Assembly: GCA_937988885.1 (NCBI GenBank)
Contig: CALKHR010000197.1
Coordinates: forward strand, 6,880-70,879
Length of the DNA stretch: 64,000 nt
Direction of reading: 5' to 3'
Source: an uncultured Roseiflexaceae bacterium
GTDB lineage: Bacteria > Chloroflexota > Chloroflexia > Chloroflexales > Roseiflexaceae
Part shown: positions 25,747 through 35,235 of the stretch, piece by piece
How the letters are laid out: every line of letters begins with the position of its first letter
Position numbering within the stretch: position 1 is the stretch's first letter
Notes under the pieces: model-generated
Told to the model about the DNA's origin: nothing
Seen by the model: only the letters and a program-made list of their open reading frames with translations
Database searches by the model: none
Translations under genes and position numbers: made by a program

Positions 25747-25789
25747 TGTGGTGTCGAGGCGCTTCGTGTAACAGCGCATCGACACCACA
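25747..25789. repeat. Long hairpin of a dispersed palindrome family (copy 1)
   Basis: TGTGGTGTCGAGGCGCT at 25747-25763 pairs with AGCGCATCGACACCACA at 25773-25789, with one mismatch. It lies 20 nt after the end of the amidase gene on the minus strand and may act as its terminator. A close relative sits at 56797-56839. Confidence 0.85.
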
Positions 25790-25808
25790 CGTGTTCCATT
25801 GGGTAGTG

Positions 25809-27731
25809 CTACGGAAGCACCTGCTCCCAATCGCTGATCGGTTCGCCTCCACCCACATCGAGCGCCTGGAGGAACTGGTCGCGCGACAAGCCGTAGCGCT
25901 CAGCTAGGTCGGCGAGCAGCCAACGCAGCGCGGCCCGCTGCTCCTCGGAGGGTGCGCCGCCTTCGAGCCCCACCACCACCGCGCGTTGGGCGAGGTCGCC
26001 GTCCCAAGTTGCGTGTGTGGCGGCCTGCTCATCGAGCAACCGCAACACCGCGCCCGTCTGATTGATGTAGTAGTGCCATTGCACAGCCGTGGCGGTATCG
26101 GACAGATCCAACTCCTGCGTATTGCCCGTCGGCAATACCACCACCCGATCGATCGGTTGTGCGCGCGTTTGCCAGCCACTGAGGGATTCGCTCAGGTCGG
26201 TGATCGGCGGTGTGTCGATCTCCACACCCAGCAGGCCACCTGTGTAGATGCGTTCCGGCAGCAGATCCTCGATGCTTGTTTCCTCGCCGAGCACGTTGGG
26301 GGCCAGTTCGTCCACATCGCCCTCGGACAGCAGCACGCTGAGGCGGGCGATGCCGTCTTCCTCGTCGCCGAGTACGCCGGGCAGTTCGCCGATCACCACA
26401 TTGCGCCAATCGCCGTCGCCCGGGATGCGGCAGTACAGCACATCGAGCGCGAAGGGCATTGCCACCAGGCGTTGGCCCTCCAGCACCTGTATCTCGGCCT
26501 TGGCGGTCGGCGCGCCCACACCGTGGCTGATCGCATACTTGCAGAACAGCGCGGTCGGGTCGAAGGCGCGGCCCGTGCGACTGTTGTAGAGGTCGTTCAG
26601 CACTTGGGTGCGCAGATCCTTCTCCCACTGCTGATGCGGGTCGCCGTTGTACATATCGCGGGTCAGATCGCTGAGGCGCAGCAGCGAGCCGTTCCAGATC
26701 AGCGTATCGAGCGCGTAGTGCTGGCACGACACTTTGCCGCCTGGCAGCACATGGTCGGGCCCGATCGGCACGCCGATCTCGGTCATATGATTCAGGTAGA
26801 ACTGGTGGAAGGCTTGATCGGGTCGGAAGCCTTTGACCGGATCGACGCTGCGGAACAGCAGGTTCAGCAATTCGTCGCGCAACGGCCCGGCGGGCGTCTC
26901 GCTGAGTCGTTTGACCTGCTCGATCGAGTCTGGTGAGGCGTAGTACAGGTCGCGCCCATACGCCTCGACGATCAGCAGTTGCCCCGCGACCGTGATGGCG
27001 CGGTTCTGCTCGTTCTCGCCCTGGCCATCGCCCGTGGGTGGCGGCGTGATCGCCAGAATCGGCATACCCGTCGCTTTTGAGACGGTCTCCTTCAGCAGCG
27101 GCCAACCTACCGCATGGGCCGAATTGGCCGAGCGATACGCGAGATCGACTAACAGTTTGCGGAGTTGGAGCGGGCTAGGCAGCGGTTCGGGCGTGGGTGC
27201 GGGTGCGGGTGGCGCACTAACGGGTGAGGGTGCGGCAGGTGGGGCGTAGACCTCGGATACGAAGCGCTCCCACGGGAAGCCCGCCGGGTCGGTTTTGCGG
27301 CGCGGCGCAATATCGAGGTGCCGCACGAGCTGGCTGCGAGGGATCTTGTAGACGGCCACAAGATGCCGTACCAGTTCGAGTGTGGCGTTGTACTGCGCTT
27401 GCGGATACGGATCGCGCCCGTTGTTGAGATTCTCAAGTTCGATGCCGATCGAGATGCCATTGCAGCCGTTGACAACCTTGCCATCGACCTTCCAGGAACT
27501 GACGCCCGCGTGCCAAGCGATATCTTTGTCCTGCACCATTTGTGAAATCTTACCCGCTTTGTCGATGTAGTAGTGGATGGAGACGGGATTCTCGAGGCTA
27601 CCGCCTTGGCGTAGGTAGTTGTAATCGCCTTTGCCTCGTGCAGCGGTCGAATGGAGGACTACCATTCTCACACGGTTAGCGTTCCCGTCCTGATAGTGCT
27701 TACGGGTCATGCCGACCTGTTCGATCTGCAT
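25809..27731 (-). CDS. N-acetylmuramoyl-L-alanine amidase with a second, degenerate amidase domain
   Basis: The protein has 640 residues. Residues 1-165 are an Amidase_2 (AmpD-like) domain that cleaves the stem peptide from muramic acid, with zinc ligands His27 (VVLHST), His in VRHLDIAP and Asp in RKTDPAGFPW. A Pro/Ala-rich linker (about 170-190) and a middle region of about 330 residues without recognised domain follow. Residues 526-640 repeat the amidase pattern (RVVVLPTGN, AVQWHYYINQTGAV, LAERYGLSRDQFLQALD) but the two zinc His are Pro and Ala, so this copy should be inactive. No signal peptide is seen. It may act in wall recycling or be exported by an unknown route. Confidence 0.88.
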   Translation of the reverse strand: MQIEQVGMTRKHYQDGNANRVRMVVLHSTAARGKGDYNYLRQGGSLENPVSIHYYIDKAGKISQMVQDKDIAWHAGVSSWKVDGKVVNGCNGISIGIELENLNNGRDPYPQAQYNATLELVRHLVAVYKIPRSQLVRHLDIAPRRKTDPAGFPWERFVSEVYAPPAAPSPVSAPPAPAPTPEPLPSPLQLRKLLVDLAYRSANSAHAVGWPLLKETVSKATGMPILAITPPPTGDGQGENEQNRAITVAGQLLIVEAYGRDLYYASPDSIEQVKRLSETPAGPLRDELLNLLFRSVDPVKGFRPDQAFHQFYLNHMTEIGVPIGPDHVLPGGKVSCQHYALDTLIWNGSLLRLSDLTRDMYNGDPHQQWEKDLRTQVLNDLYNSRTGRAFDPTALFCKYAISHGVGAPTAKAEIQVLEGQRLVAMPFALDVLYCRIPGDGDWRNVVIGELPGVLGDEEDGIARLSVLLSEGDVDELAPNVLGEETSIEDLLPERIYTGGLLGVEIDTPPITDLSESLSGWQTRAQPIDRVVVLPTGNTQELDLSDTATAVQWHYYINQTGAVLRLLDEQAATHATWDGDLAQRAVVVGLEGGAPSEEQRAALRWLLADLAERYGLSRDQFLQALDVGGGEPISDWEQVLP

Positions 27732-27893
27732 CGCAACCTCTCTTATCTGCGTACCTACGATGGGGATACGTATCTAGTATAGCATGGCTCTTAACCAGAG
27801 ACTAGAGGAAATGTCGAATGCATTGAGGCGCAACCTGTGGTACAGTATCGCCGCTCTGTGATTGTGCCTGTGGCTTTGGAATGAGATGAAAGA

Positions 27894-29021
27894 ATGGAAC
27901 GCTTTACCGATCAGCCGCTTGGCGAACGACCGCATGTGGCCGTGTTCGGTTCGGATAAAGTCGGCAATTTTGTGTTGACGACGCCGTTGCTGCGCGGCTT
28001 AAAGGAGAAATACCCGGGCGCAACGCTCGATTTCTTTGGCGGCGCGACAACCAGCGATCTAGAGGCGGCGTGTCCGTACATCGATGCGCGCTTCTCGCTG
28101 TACGGCGAGCGCGAGGATTATTTGGGCGCGCTGAACGCCTTCGTCGCCGAGCGGCGCGCGGTGGCTGGCCCGTACGATCTCGCGATCAACTGCGACGAGT
28201 TCAGCGAATTGAACTTGGTGGTGGTGGCGGCGGTCGCCCCGCGCTACTTGGTGGGCGCGTCGTTGCAGCGCGACTTTCGGCGCAAACTGCCGCCCGGCCA
28301 AGGTCCACGCGATGCGATGCTGCGCGACGACGACTGGAATAGTCCACACTTCCTGGAGCGCTACGGCGAGCTGCTCAGCAGCAACTACTTGGCCGAGATC
28401 TTCTGCTGCTTGGCGTATGTCAAGACCGATTTCTTCCGCACCGAGGTGACGGCCAGCCCGCCGCCTGTTGAGGTGGTGCCCGATATTCTGGTGCATATGA
28501 CCACGACGCGCAGCGCTAAGCAGTGGTTGCCGGAGTATTGGCGCGAGCTGATCGAGTGGTGCTTGGCGCAGGGCTTGAGCGTTGGGGTGCTGGGAAGCAA
28601 GCCGCAGATCGAGCGTGAGCGGTATCACGCCGGCGATTGGGAGGACCAGATGATCGCCGAGCTTGGCCTGCACGATCTGCGCGGCGCGACCAGCCTGACG
28701 CAACTTGCGGGCCTGTGCGCGCAGGCTCGTGCGGCGGTGGTGGTGGATGCTGGCCCGATGCACATTGCGGCGGCGGTGGGCTGCCCGACGGTCTGTATCT
28801 TTGGCAACGATGCCGACGGCGATGGGGCAAGCCCGATCCGGCTGTGGGCACCGCGCGGTCCCCATATCGAGTTGGTGCTGACGCCGACCAAATGCACGGT
28901 CTGCGTGGAGCGGCGCTTCAAGAACGAGGCGTGCCTGGTGGAGGGCCACCCCTGCATGCGCGACTTGCGCCCCGAGCGTGTGATCGCTGCGCTTCAGCAG
29001 GCTTTGGCCCGCCCGCGCTAG
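27894..29021 (+). CDS. Glycosyltransferase family 9 (heptosyltransferase-like) protein
   Basis: This 375-residue protein has the GT9 pattern: VAVFGSDKVGNFVLTTPLLRGLKEKYPGA at the start, and a C-terminal Rossmann half with LTQLAGLCAQARAAVVVDAGPMHIAAAVGCPTVCIFG. The DxGPMHIA motif is the donor-binding signature. GT9 enzymes add heptose or other sugars from ADP- or NDP-donors. In a Chloroflexota organism without LPS the acceptor is more likely a glycolipid or cell-surface polymer. It stands alone between genes on the other strand, with a GATGAAAGA site before ATG 27894. Confidence 0.88.
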   Translation: MERFTDQPLGERPHVAVFGSDKVGNFVLTTPLLRGLKEKYPGATLDFFGGATTSDLEAACPYIDARFSLYGEREDYLGALNAFVAERRAVAGPYDLAINCDEFSELNLVVVAAVAPRYLVGASLQRDFRRKLPPGQGPRDAMLRDDDWNSPHFLERYGELLSSNYLAEIFCCLAYVKTDFFRTEVTASPPPVEVVPDILVHMTTTRSAKQWLPEYWRELIEWCLAQGLSVGVLGSKPQIERERYHAGDWEDQMIAELGLHDLRGATSLTQLAGLCAQARAAVVVDAGPMHIAAAVGCPTVCIFGNDADGDGASPIRLWAPRGPHIELVLTPTKCTVCVERRFKNEACLVEGHPCMRDLRPERVIAALQQALARPR

Positions 29022-29138
29022 CGGGCTGATCCCTTGCAGCGCTGCGCAGCGCCGTCGTGCTCGCCCATGCCGTGAGGTTCAACTGAGGCATGCTAGTAGG
29101 GCGTTGCACAGGCGGCGGCGCTTCTTCTTCCCAAAACA

Positions 29139-30851
29139 TCAAGCAGATTGTTGCTCTGTGGCTGGCTCGCGTGGTGTGGGCAGGTAGACGGTGAAGGTGG
29201 AGCCGTGGCCGAGTCGACTGGTGGCAGTGAGTTTGCCGCCCATCAGGTGGCAGATGCGGCGGCTGAGCGCTAGGCCGATGCCTGCACCGCCGTACGCTCG
29301 CTTCACCGACATATCGTTCTGCGTGAAGGGCTGAAAGAGCTGTTCGAGCTGTTCCGGCGCGATGCCGATGCCCGTGTCGCAGATATCGATGGCCAAGAAG
29401 CCTGGGTGCGGTGCGTTCGGCTGCTCTTGGGCGGACTGTGGCGGGTCGCCCTGGCGGATGGTGAGGCTGACGGTGCCGTTGGTGGTGAATTTCGCCGCGT
29501 TCGAGAGCAGATTCAGCAGGACTTGGCGCACGCGGATCGGGTCGGCCTCGACGATGTCGGATGTGGCGCTGGAGGAGACGATCAACTGGTTGTTGTGCTT
29601 GCGCATCATTGGCCGCGCGATCTCCACGACATCATCGACCAGCGGTGTGCAGGCGAACAGCTGCGGTGTGATTTGGATGGTGCCCGCCTCGATGTTCGCG
29701 AGGTCGAGCAGGTTTTCGACGAGTTGATGCAGGTATCGGCCAGCCTGTTTGATCTGCTCCATATCCTGCATAAGTTCGCGCTCGTTTTTGGCGGCAAGGT
29801 CGTGGAGGACCACATCGCTGTAGCCGATGATGGTGGTGAGCGGAGTGCGCATCTCGTGGCCGATGTTCGCCAGGAAGCTGCTTTTGATACGGTCGGCGGC
29901 CACTTTCGCCTGTTGTAGTTCGCTGATGTTGTGCAGCACCACGAGATGTTCGTGGTCGCGCTGGGCGTCGAGCGGCGCGATCTGTAGCTCAAAGTGGTCG
30001 GGCGGCTCGCTGATCGCCAGATGCTGGGGTGTATCGGCGATTTGGGCGAGGGCGCTGGCGAGGTTTGGGCGGTGCGCGAGCAGTTCGCTGATCGGCTGGC
30101 CGAGTGGGTTTACTGCGGGCTGTTCAAGCAGTTGACGGGCGGCGCTATTGAGCGTCACGACGCGCTGTTGTGTGTCGAGCACGAAGGCGGCGTCGCGGAT
30201 ATGCTCGATCGTGAGGATTGGGCTGTTGCGCTCGGCTGCTGGTAGTTGATAGTATGCTTTGGCCCATCCCAAGCCAGCGATGCTCAGGGCGAGCGCTGAG
30301 CAGACGCCGCGTGGTACGGGCGCGAAGTTGCTTAGATCGATGATGCTGCCGATCACGGGCACGAGCGCGCTGATGAGCAGCAGGGAGTGGAATTGGCGGT
30401 TGGGAAGCGTTCGTTGGGTGAGCGCATTGACCAGCAGCGCGCTGCCTGAGAGCAGGAACGGCAGGTTGTAGGCGATCAGATACCAGGGCAGCATGGCTGA
30501 GCTGCTGCTCCACGCCAATGCTATCCCAACCAGCGGCCCAATGCCGAGCAGGAGCAGGATACGCGGCGCGGGCGTTTGCCAGCCCGTATAGGTCCAGCCG
30601 AACAGGAACCAGAGCGTCGCCGCACTGCAGGCACCGAGAGACTGCACGCTGGTGAGGGCGTACAGGGGAGCGGCTTGGCTCATGAGGCTGACTAGGGCGC
30701 TGCTCGCTGACCAGAGTGCGAGCGCCAACATGAGCCACATAAATGGTCTGCTACTGACTATGTTGCGCTGCTTCCAGCCGAGATGTGCCGTCCAAAGCGC
30801 GCAGACGGTAGCGACGGCCAGAATAGCGGTTATCAAAGAAGAGCCATCCAC
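29139..30851 (-). CDS. Membrane sensor histidine kinase with PAS domain
   Basis: The protein has 570 residues. The N-terminal 215 residues hold about seven membrane helices, as in the 7TM-type sensor region of histidine kinases. A PAS-like domain follows at about 220-310 (AAFVLDTQQRVVTLNSAARQ), then the HisKA domain with FLANIGHEMRTPLTTIIGYS near residue 330. The ATPase domain has an N-box LLNLLSNAAKFT, DTGIGIAPEQ and GGAGIGLALS, all intact. It starts with GTG at 30851. No response regulator is adjacent, so it is an orphan here. It follows the molybdopterin subunit gene by about 70 nt with a stem-loop between. Confidence 0.9.
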   Translation of the reverse strand: MDGSSLITAILAVATVCALWTAHLGWKQRNIVSSRPFMWLMLALALWSASSALVSLMSQAAPLYALTSVQSLGACSAATLWFLFGWTYTGWQTPAPRILLLLGIGPLVGIALAWSSSSAMLPWYLIAYNLPFLLSGSALLVNALTQRTLPNRQFHSLLLISALVPVIGSIIDLSNFAPVPRGVCSALALSIAGLGWAKAYYQLPAAERNSPILTIEHIRDAAFVLDTQQRVVTLNSAARQLLEQPAVNPLGQPISELLAHRPNLASALAQIADTPQHLAISEPPDHFELQIAPLDAQRDHEHLVVLHNISELQQAKVAADRIKSSFLANIGHEMRTPLTTIIGYSDVVLHDLAAKNERELMQDMEQIKQAGRYLHQLVENLLDLANIEAGTIQITPQLFACTPLVDDVVEIARPMMRKHNNQLIVSSSATSDIVEADPIRVRQVLLNLLSNAAKFTTNGTVSLTIRQGDPPQSAQEQPNAPHPGFLAIDICDTGIGIAPEQLEQLFQPFTQNDMSVKRAYGGAGIGLALSRRICHLMGGKLTATSRLGHGSTFTVYLPTPREPATEQQSA

Positions 30852-30873
30852 ATATGTTGCTCAGTTGATTGTT

Positions 30874-30900
30874 GGGATGAGGGCAACTCGCCCTCATCCC
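30874..30900 (-). terminator. Stem-loop after the molybdopterin subunit gene
   Basis: GGGATGAGGGC at 30874-30884 pairs with GCCCTCATCCC at 30890-30900 across a 5-nt loop, 23 nt after the end of the xanthine dehydrogenase-like gene. It lacks a T-run, so read-through into the histidine kinase gene is possible. Confidence 0.65.
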
Positions 30901-30922
30901 ATCGATGCGTCTTTACGGTGTC

Positions 30923-33202
30923 TTAGGAGTTGTGGAGTGCGCGCCAAACGCTTTCGGGCCGGATCGGTAGCTCGGTGATGCGCGCGCCGACGGCATCGCG
31001 CACGGCGTTGGCGATCGCGGCGGCTCCGGCGGTGATCGGCGGCTCGCCAATGCCACGAGCGCCGAACGGGCCATACGGCGAGGGATTATGGACCAGTTGC
31101 ACTTCGATATTCGGTACCGAGGTGATCTTCGGCAGATCGTAGTCCATAAACGTTGCGGTGAGCAATTGGCCGTTGTCGTCGTAGACCATCTGCTCGAACA
31201 GGCCCCAGCCGATGCCTTGCACGCTGCCGCCTTGGATCTGCCCCTCGACCAGCATTGGGTTGAGCGCGAAGCCCACATCTTGGATGGAGACGTAGCGCTT
31301 TAGGGTCACTTTGCCAGTTTCGGGGTCTACGGCGACTTTGGCGAGGTGCACCACAAAGCCCGGCGCGTTCTTCTCGACCGCCGAGCGGCCCTCGCCGATG
31401 ATGGGGCCATCGCCACCCGCCTTCTGCTGGGCTTGGCGGGCCAGTTCGCCGATGGGGATGGTCTTGGTCGGCACGCCACGCACCTTCACAATACCGTCTT
31501 GGATCTCGAGGTCGTCGGGGGCGGCCTCGAAGTGTTCGGCGGCGAGTTCGAGCAAACGTTTGCGCACTTCGCGGGCCGCGCTCGCCACAGCGCCCGAGAC
31601 GCTGTAGGTGGTTTGGCTGCCGCCGCTCCCAGGGGCAAACGGGCCAGAACGCGTATCGCCCTGGATGATCTCGACCTGATCGGGCGAAACACCCAAGACC
31701 TCAGCGGCGACCAAGACGTAGGTGCTGTTGACGCCCGAGATATCGACCGAGCCGACGTGAACTTGTACGGTGCCGTCGGTGTCGAGGCGACACACGGCAG
31801 CCGCAGGCGACATGCCACAGGGCCAGCCGCCGATCGCAATGCCGATGCCCTCGTTGGGGCCTTTGGTCTCATTGCGCCAAGCCGGGTGGTTGCGCATCTC
31901 CTCTAGGCATTGGCGTAGACCGATGCTCGGCCAGGGGTCGTTGTTGCCCGATGGATCGCCCGTCTCGACGGCGTTCTTGAGGCGGATGTCGAGCGGGCTC
32001 ATACCGAGTTCACGGGCGATGTCATCGACCGACGATTCGATAGCGAAGGTGGCCGAAGGTGCGCCTGGCGCGCGATAGGCACCGCTCTGTGGCTTGTTCG
32101 TCAGCACCTCGTAGCAATCGATCTGCACATTCGGGCACTTGTAGTAGCCACCCAACAGAATGCCGACGATACCGCCCAACTCGAAGGGGAATACGCCGTT
32201 ATCCATCACCACGCGCGCCTTGATGGCAGTGATGAGGCCTTCCTTGGTGGCGCCAACCGTCAGTTCGATGATCGTGGCGGGCGAGGGCGTGGTGGTCAGG
32301 AAATCTTCGGAGCGGGTGAGCACCAGGCTCACCGGGCGCCGCAGTGCCAGTGCGACTGCGCCCGCCAGCGGCTCCATCAAGCCGTACTTCGCGCCGAAGC
32401 CACCGCCGATCGTCATTGGTACAACGCGTACTTTGTTTTGCGGCATGCCGAGTAGACGCGCCGTCTCGTTGCGCACCGAGAATTGGCCTTGGGTGCTGGT
32501 GTACAGCGTGAGCGTGTTGTTGAGCGGCCCTGGCTCGGCCACCGTGGCGTGCGGCTCCAGGTAGCCCTGGTGCACGATCGGCGTGCGGTAGGTGCGCTCG
32601 ATCACCACATCGGCTTCGCGAAGCGCTTTCTCCACATCGCCGCGCGAGAAGTGATTCTCGCCGTTGATATTCGAGGGGCCTTTATCCTTCTCCTCGGTCT
32701 GCTTATCGACAGCGGCGTGGGCGGCAGTGAGATCCGCGCCCTCCTTGGGCAGACCGTTTGGCCAGATCACCGGAGCGCCCGGCTGCATCGCCTCAAGCAC
32801 ATCGACGACGGCAGGCAGAGGCTCATATTCGATCTCCACGGCCTGTGCGCCATCGTAGGCGGCTGCCTCGGTCTCCGCGACAACCGCAACCACTGGTTGG
32901 CCACGGAACAGCACACGATCAACTGCGAGCACAGCGCTATGACGCGAATTGATCGCTTTGCCCTTGGTGGGCAGATCATCGGCTGTGAGGACAGCTACGA
33001 CTCCTGGAATGGCAAGTGCAGCTGAGGTGTTGATCGAAACAATTTTTGCGTGCGCATATGGACTGAGGACCGGGCGAAGATGCAGCATGCCGGGTAAACG
33101 CACATCGGCGGTGTATTGCGCGCTTCCAAGCACTTTTTCCAGCCCATCGATGAGCTTACGACCCTTCCCAAGGTACCGATACTCTGTTGCTTTTTCTGTC
33201 AC
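30923..33202 (-). CDS. Xanthine dehydrogenase family molybdopterin-binding subunit, without partner subunits
   Basis: This large subunit (759 residues) of a molybdenum hydroxylase covers the N-terminal a/b hammerhead domain (KVLGSAQYTADVRLPGMLHL) and the two-lobed cofactor domain. Signature segments are TIGGGFGAKYGLMEP, SGAYRAPGAPSATFAIESS and the catalytic Glu in GARGIGEPPITAG near the end. The CO-dehydrogenase active-site loop with AYRCSFR is absent, so it is not CoxL. No FAD or iron-sulfur subunit is next to it, which is unusual. GTG 33202 is chosen because GAGGGGGG lies just upstream; another GTG is eleven codons further up. The substrate is unknown. Confidence 0.88.
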   Translation of the reverse strand: MTEKATEYRYLGKGRKLIDGLEKVLGSAQYTADVRLPGMLHLRPVLSPYAHAKIVSINTSAALAIPGVVAVLTADDLPTKGKAINSRHSAVLAVDRVLFRGQPVVAVVAETEAAAYDGAQAVEIEYEPLPAVVDVLEAMQPGAPVIWPNGLPKEGADLTAAHAAVDKQTEEKDKGPSNINGENHFSRGDVEKALREADVVIERTYRTPIVHQGYLEPHATVAEPGPLNNTLTLYTSTQGQFSVRNETARLLGMPQNKVRVVPMTIGGGFGAKYGLMEPLAGAVALALRRPVSLVLTRSEDFLTTTPSPATIIELTVGATKEGLITAIKARVVMDNGVFPFELGGIVGILLGGYYKCPNVQIDCYEVLTNKPQSGAYRAPGAPSATFAIESSVDDIARELGMSPLDIRLKNAVETGDPSGNNDPWPSIGLRQCLEEMRNHPAWRNETKGPNEGIGIAIGGWPCGMSPAAAVCRLDTDGTVQVHVGSVDISGVNSTYVLVAAEVLGVSPDQVEIIQGDTRSGPFAPGSGGSQTTYSVSGAVASAAREVRKRLLELAAEHFEAAPDDLEIQDGIVKVRGVPTKTIPIGELARQAQQKAGGDGPIIGEGRSAVEKNAPGFVVHLAKVAVDPETGKVTLKRYVSIQDVGFALNPMLVEGQIQGGSVQGIGWGLFEQMVYDDNGQLLTATFMDYDLPKITSVPNIEVQLVHNPSPYGPFGARGIGEPPITAGAAAIANAVRDAVGARITELPIRPESVWRALHNS

Positions 33203-33235
33203 AGTTCCCCCCTCAAAACCTCTATTTGGCAGCAC

Positions 33236-33738
33236 TGTGTTCAGGAATCAATAATGCTATGGCTGGCTTAAGCCTTCCATAGCGCCGACCGACGGTGGCA
33301 GGGTATCTCAAAATACTAGCTTGAGTATAGTGACGCGCAACTTCGTGTTTGCATGTTGTACTGTCACAGGATAGCACGGAGTTGACTTTGAGACAACCCA
33401 TTTTCTGATCAATTGAAACAACTTTTTTTAAGCCGATTTGGTGGAGGTTGAAAAAGCGAATGTGTGCTTACTGACACAATAGCGATGATACATGCCGTTC
33501 CGCCATTTCTCCGGTGCGATAATTTTGGAGATGCATGGCAGTGGCGGCATGTACCATCGGTTTGCGCGAATCGTTGTAAAGAAGGACGATTGAAAGGGCC
33601 GCGGCGTTTCTGATACAGGGCGTTTTCTATTTGAAACGTGCTTGCGCCTTCAGCAGAGCGGAAAAACATGTGCATTGTGCGCCGTTTTTTCGCTCTGCGA
33701 ACGGGAAACACAATGCAGGAGCATCTGTGTTATGCGTT
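33236..33738. other. Non-coding stretch between the molybdopterin subunit and a lipoprotein gene
   Basis: No gene is supported. The left part carries the upstream region of the molybdopterin subunit, with a TATACT box on the minus strand near 33325-33330. Around 33490-33560 there is an imperfect inverted repeat (ACATGCCG and a matching CGGCATGT some 50 nt on). An open frame at 33409-33711 on the minus strand is Arg/Pro-rich and not protein-like. Confidence 0.5.
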
Positions 33739-35235
33739 TCACCCTTGCAGGTCGTCGGCCCGCTTGATCAGTTCGAGCAGTTCGCGAACCGATTCGTCGT
33801 TGGCGAGCTGCGGGCTGATGCGCTCGACGATCGTCACCAGATCGCTGAACTGATAGCTCTGCGTGTTGGGGTTCTCGCGCAGCAACTCGGCGAAGCCCGA
33901 GACTGTTACAGCCAACTGGAACTGCGGCGCCGTCTGCTCGAACGGTCGGCTCGCGGCGAGGTCGAACTGCTGCTCGATCTCGTGCACCTCGCCGTTGGAG
34001 GGATCGGCGTAGCGCACCCGCACGGTGAGCGCGGGGCCAGAGGCTTGCTCGGTCGGCACGATCTCGTAGAGCGCGGTGACGCTGTGACCCGCGCCAACCT
34101 CGCCCGCGTCCACCGCATCGTTGCGGAAGTCCGAATCGGCCAGGGCGCGATTCTCGTAGCCGAGCAGTCGGTACGTGCTGACCACCTCGGGGTTAAATTC
34201 GACCTGAATCTTGGCATCCTTGGCGATCACTTGCAGCGTGCCCGTCAGATTCTCGATAAACACACGCTTGGCCTCGTTGAGTGTATCGACGTAGGCGTAA
34301 TTGCCGTTGCCATCGTCGGCGAGTTGCTCCATCAGATGGTCGTTGTAATCGCCCATGCCGAAGCCGATGGTGGTGAGGTAGATGCCAAACGTCGTGGTGT
34401 AATCGCGGATCGATTGACGGATCGCGGTGGGGTTGGTTGCGCCAACGTTCGCCACACCGTCCGAGCACAGGATGATACGGTTGTTTTCGTCCTCGTGAAA
34501 GTTGTTGGCGGCCAGTTTGTAGGCCATCCGCAGCCCGGCCTCGGCGTTGGTCGATCCCTCGGTTTGCAGGCTATCGATCACCCGCAGAATGCGGTCGCGT
34601 TCGGCGGCGCTGGTGTAATCTAGCACTGTTCTGGCTTGATCTCCGTAGACCACGATCGCAATATGATCGCTCGGCTTGAGTTCTTCGACCAGCAGCCGCA
34701 GACTCTTCTTCACCAGCGGCAGGCGATTTTCGGCACTCATCGAGCCACTGATATCGATCACAAAAGTCAGACGGGCGGGTTTGCGCTCGTCAACGGCGAT
34801 CTGCTTGCTCTGCAGGCCGATGCGCACGATCTGGCGCTTCGACTGCTCAAAGGGCGTGGGCGCGGCGTCGATGGTGATGCCGAAGGTGTCGTTGGGTGCC
34901 GGGTAGTTGTACTGGAAGTAGTTGATGAACTCCTCGACCCGCACGGCTTGGGGCGATGGCAAATACCCATGGGTGAGCGCATTGCGGGCCGCTGTGTAGG
35001 AACCTGTATCGACATCTATCGCGAAGGTGGAGAATCGGTCATCGACGGTGCGCGTGGTGGAGCCAAACTCGATTTTGGCCTGGGAATCTGCGATTGCTTC
35101 GAGCGGTGCTGCGTGATATGTCGGTGCGGGAGCCGATGTGGCGGCAGGCGCAGTTGCTGGCGCGGCAGAACCGCCGCATGCGGTCAACATTAGTAGGAGT
35201 ATGAGGCATAGAATGAGCGTATTTGCTCGTAACAT
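33739..35235 (-). CDS. YfbK-type von Willebrand factor A lipoprotein
   Basis: The protein has 498 residues with a lipoprotein signal (LILCLILLLMLTACGGS), so it should be anchored by lipid at Cys20. A YfbK/DUF3520-like protein is indicated by FSTFAIDVDTGSYTAARNAL near residue 70, which precedes the von Willebrand domain. The metal-site motif DISGSMS lies near residue 160, and the C-terminal DUF3520-like part (VTALYEIVPTEQ and later FAELLRENPNTQSYQFSDL) follows. Such proteins bind partners on the cell surface; the partner is unknown. GGAGGG precedes ATG 35235. It is divergent from murT. Confidence 0.9.
   Translation of the reverse strand: MLRANTLILCLILLLMLTACGGSAAPATAPAATSAPAPTYHAAPLEAIADSQAKIEFGSTTRTVDDRFSTFAIDVDTGSYTAARNALTHGYLPSPQAVRVEEFINYFQYNYPAPNDTFGITIDAAPTPFEQSKRQIVRIGLQSKQIAVDERKPARLTFVIDISGSMSAENRLPLVKKSLRLLVEELKPSDHIAIVVYGDQARTVLDYTSAAERDRILRVIDSLQTEGSTNAEAGLRMAYKLAANNFHEDENNRIILCSDGVANVGATNPTAIRQSIRDYTTTFGIYLTTIGFGMGDYNDHLMEQLADDGNGNYAYVDTLNEAKRVFIENLTGTLQVIAKDAKIQVEFNPEVVSTYRLLGYENRALADSDFRNDAVDAGEVGAGHSVTALYEIVPTEQASGPALTVRVRYADPSNGEVHEIEQQFDLAASRPFEQTAPQFQLAVTVSGFAELLRENPNTQSYQFSDLVTIVERISPQLANDESVRELLELIKRADDLQG

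Larger units (their letters stand above)
25278..25808. other. Non-coding stretch rich in short repeats
   Basis: No gene is supported in these 530 nt. The left third is the 5' flank of the kinase-like gene. From 25585 on it holds a pair of 19-nt direct repeats, a segment of the AGTCATTCTGAA type, and a long hairpin, each listed separately. Short open frames here are poor in protein-like composition and overlap the repeats. Confidence 0.7.

Noticed and set aside
33409..33711. 100-residue frame on the minus strand
   Set aside because: Arg/Pro-rich composition and no ribosome site; it lies in a region with an imperfect inverted repeat.
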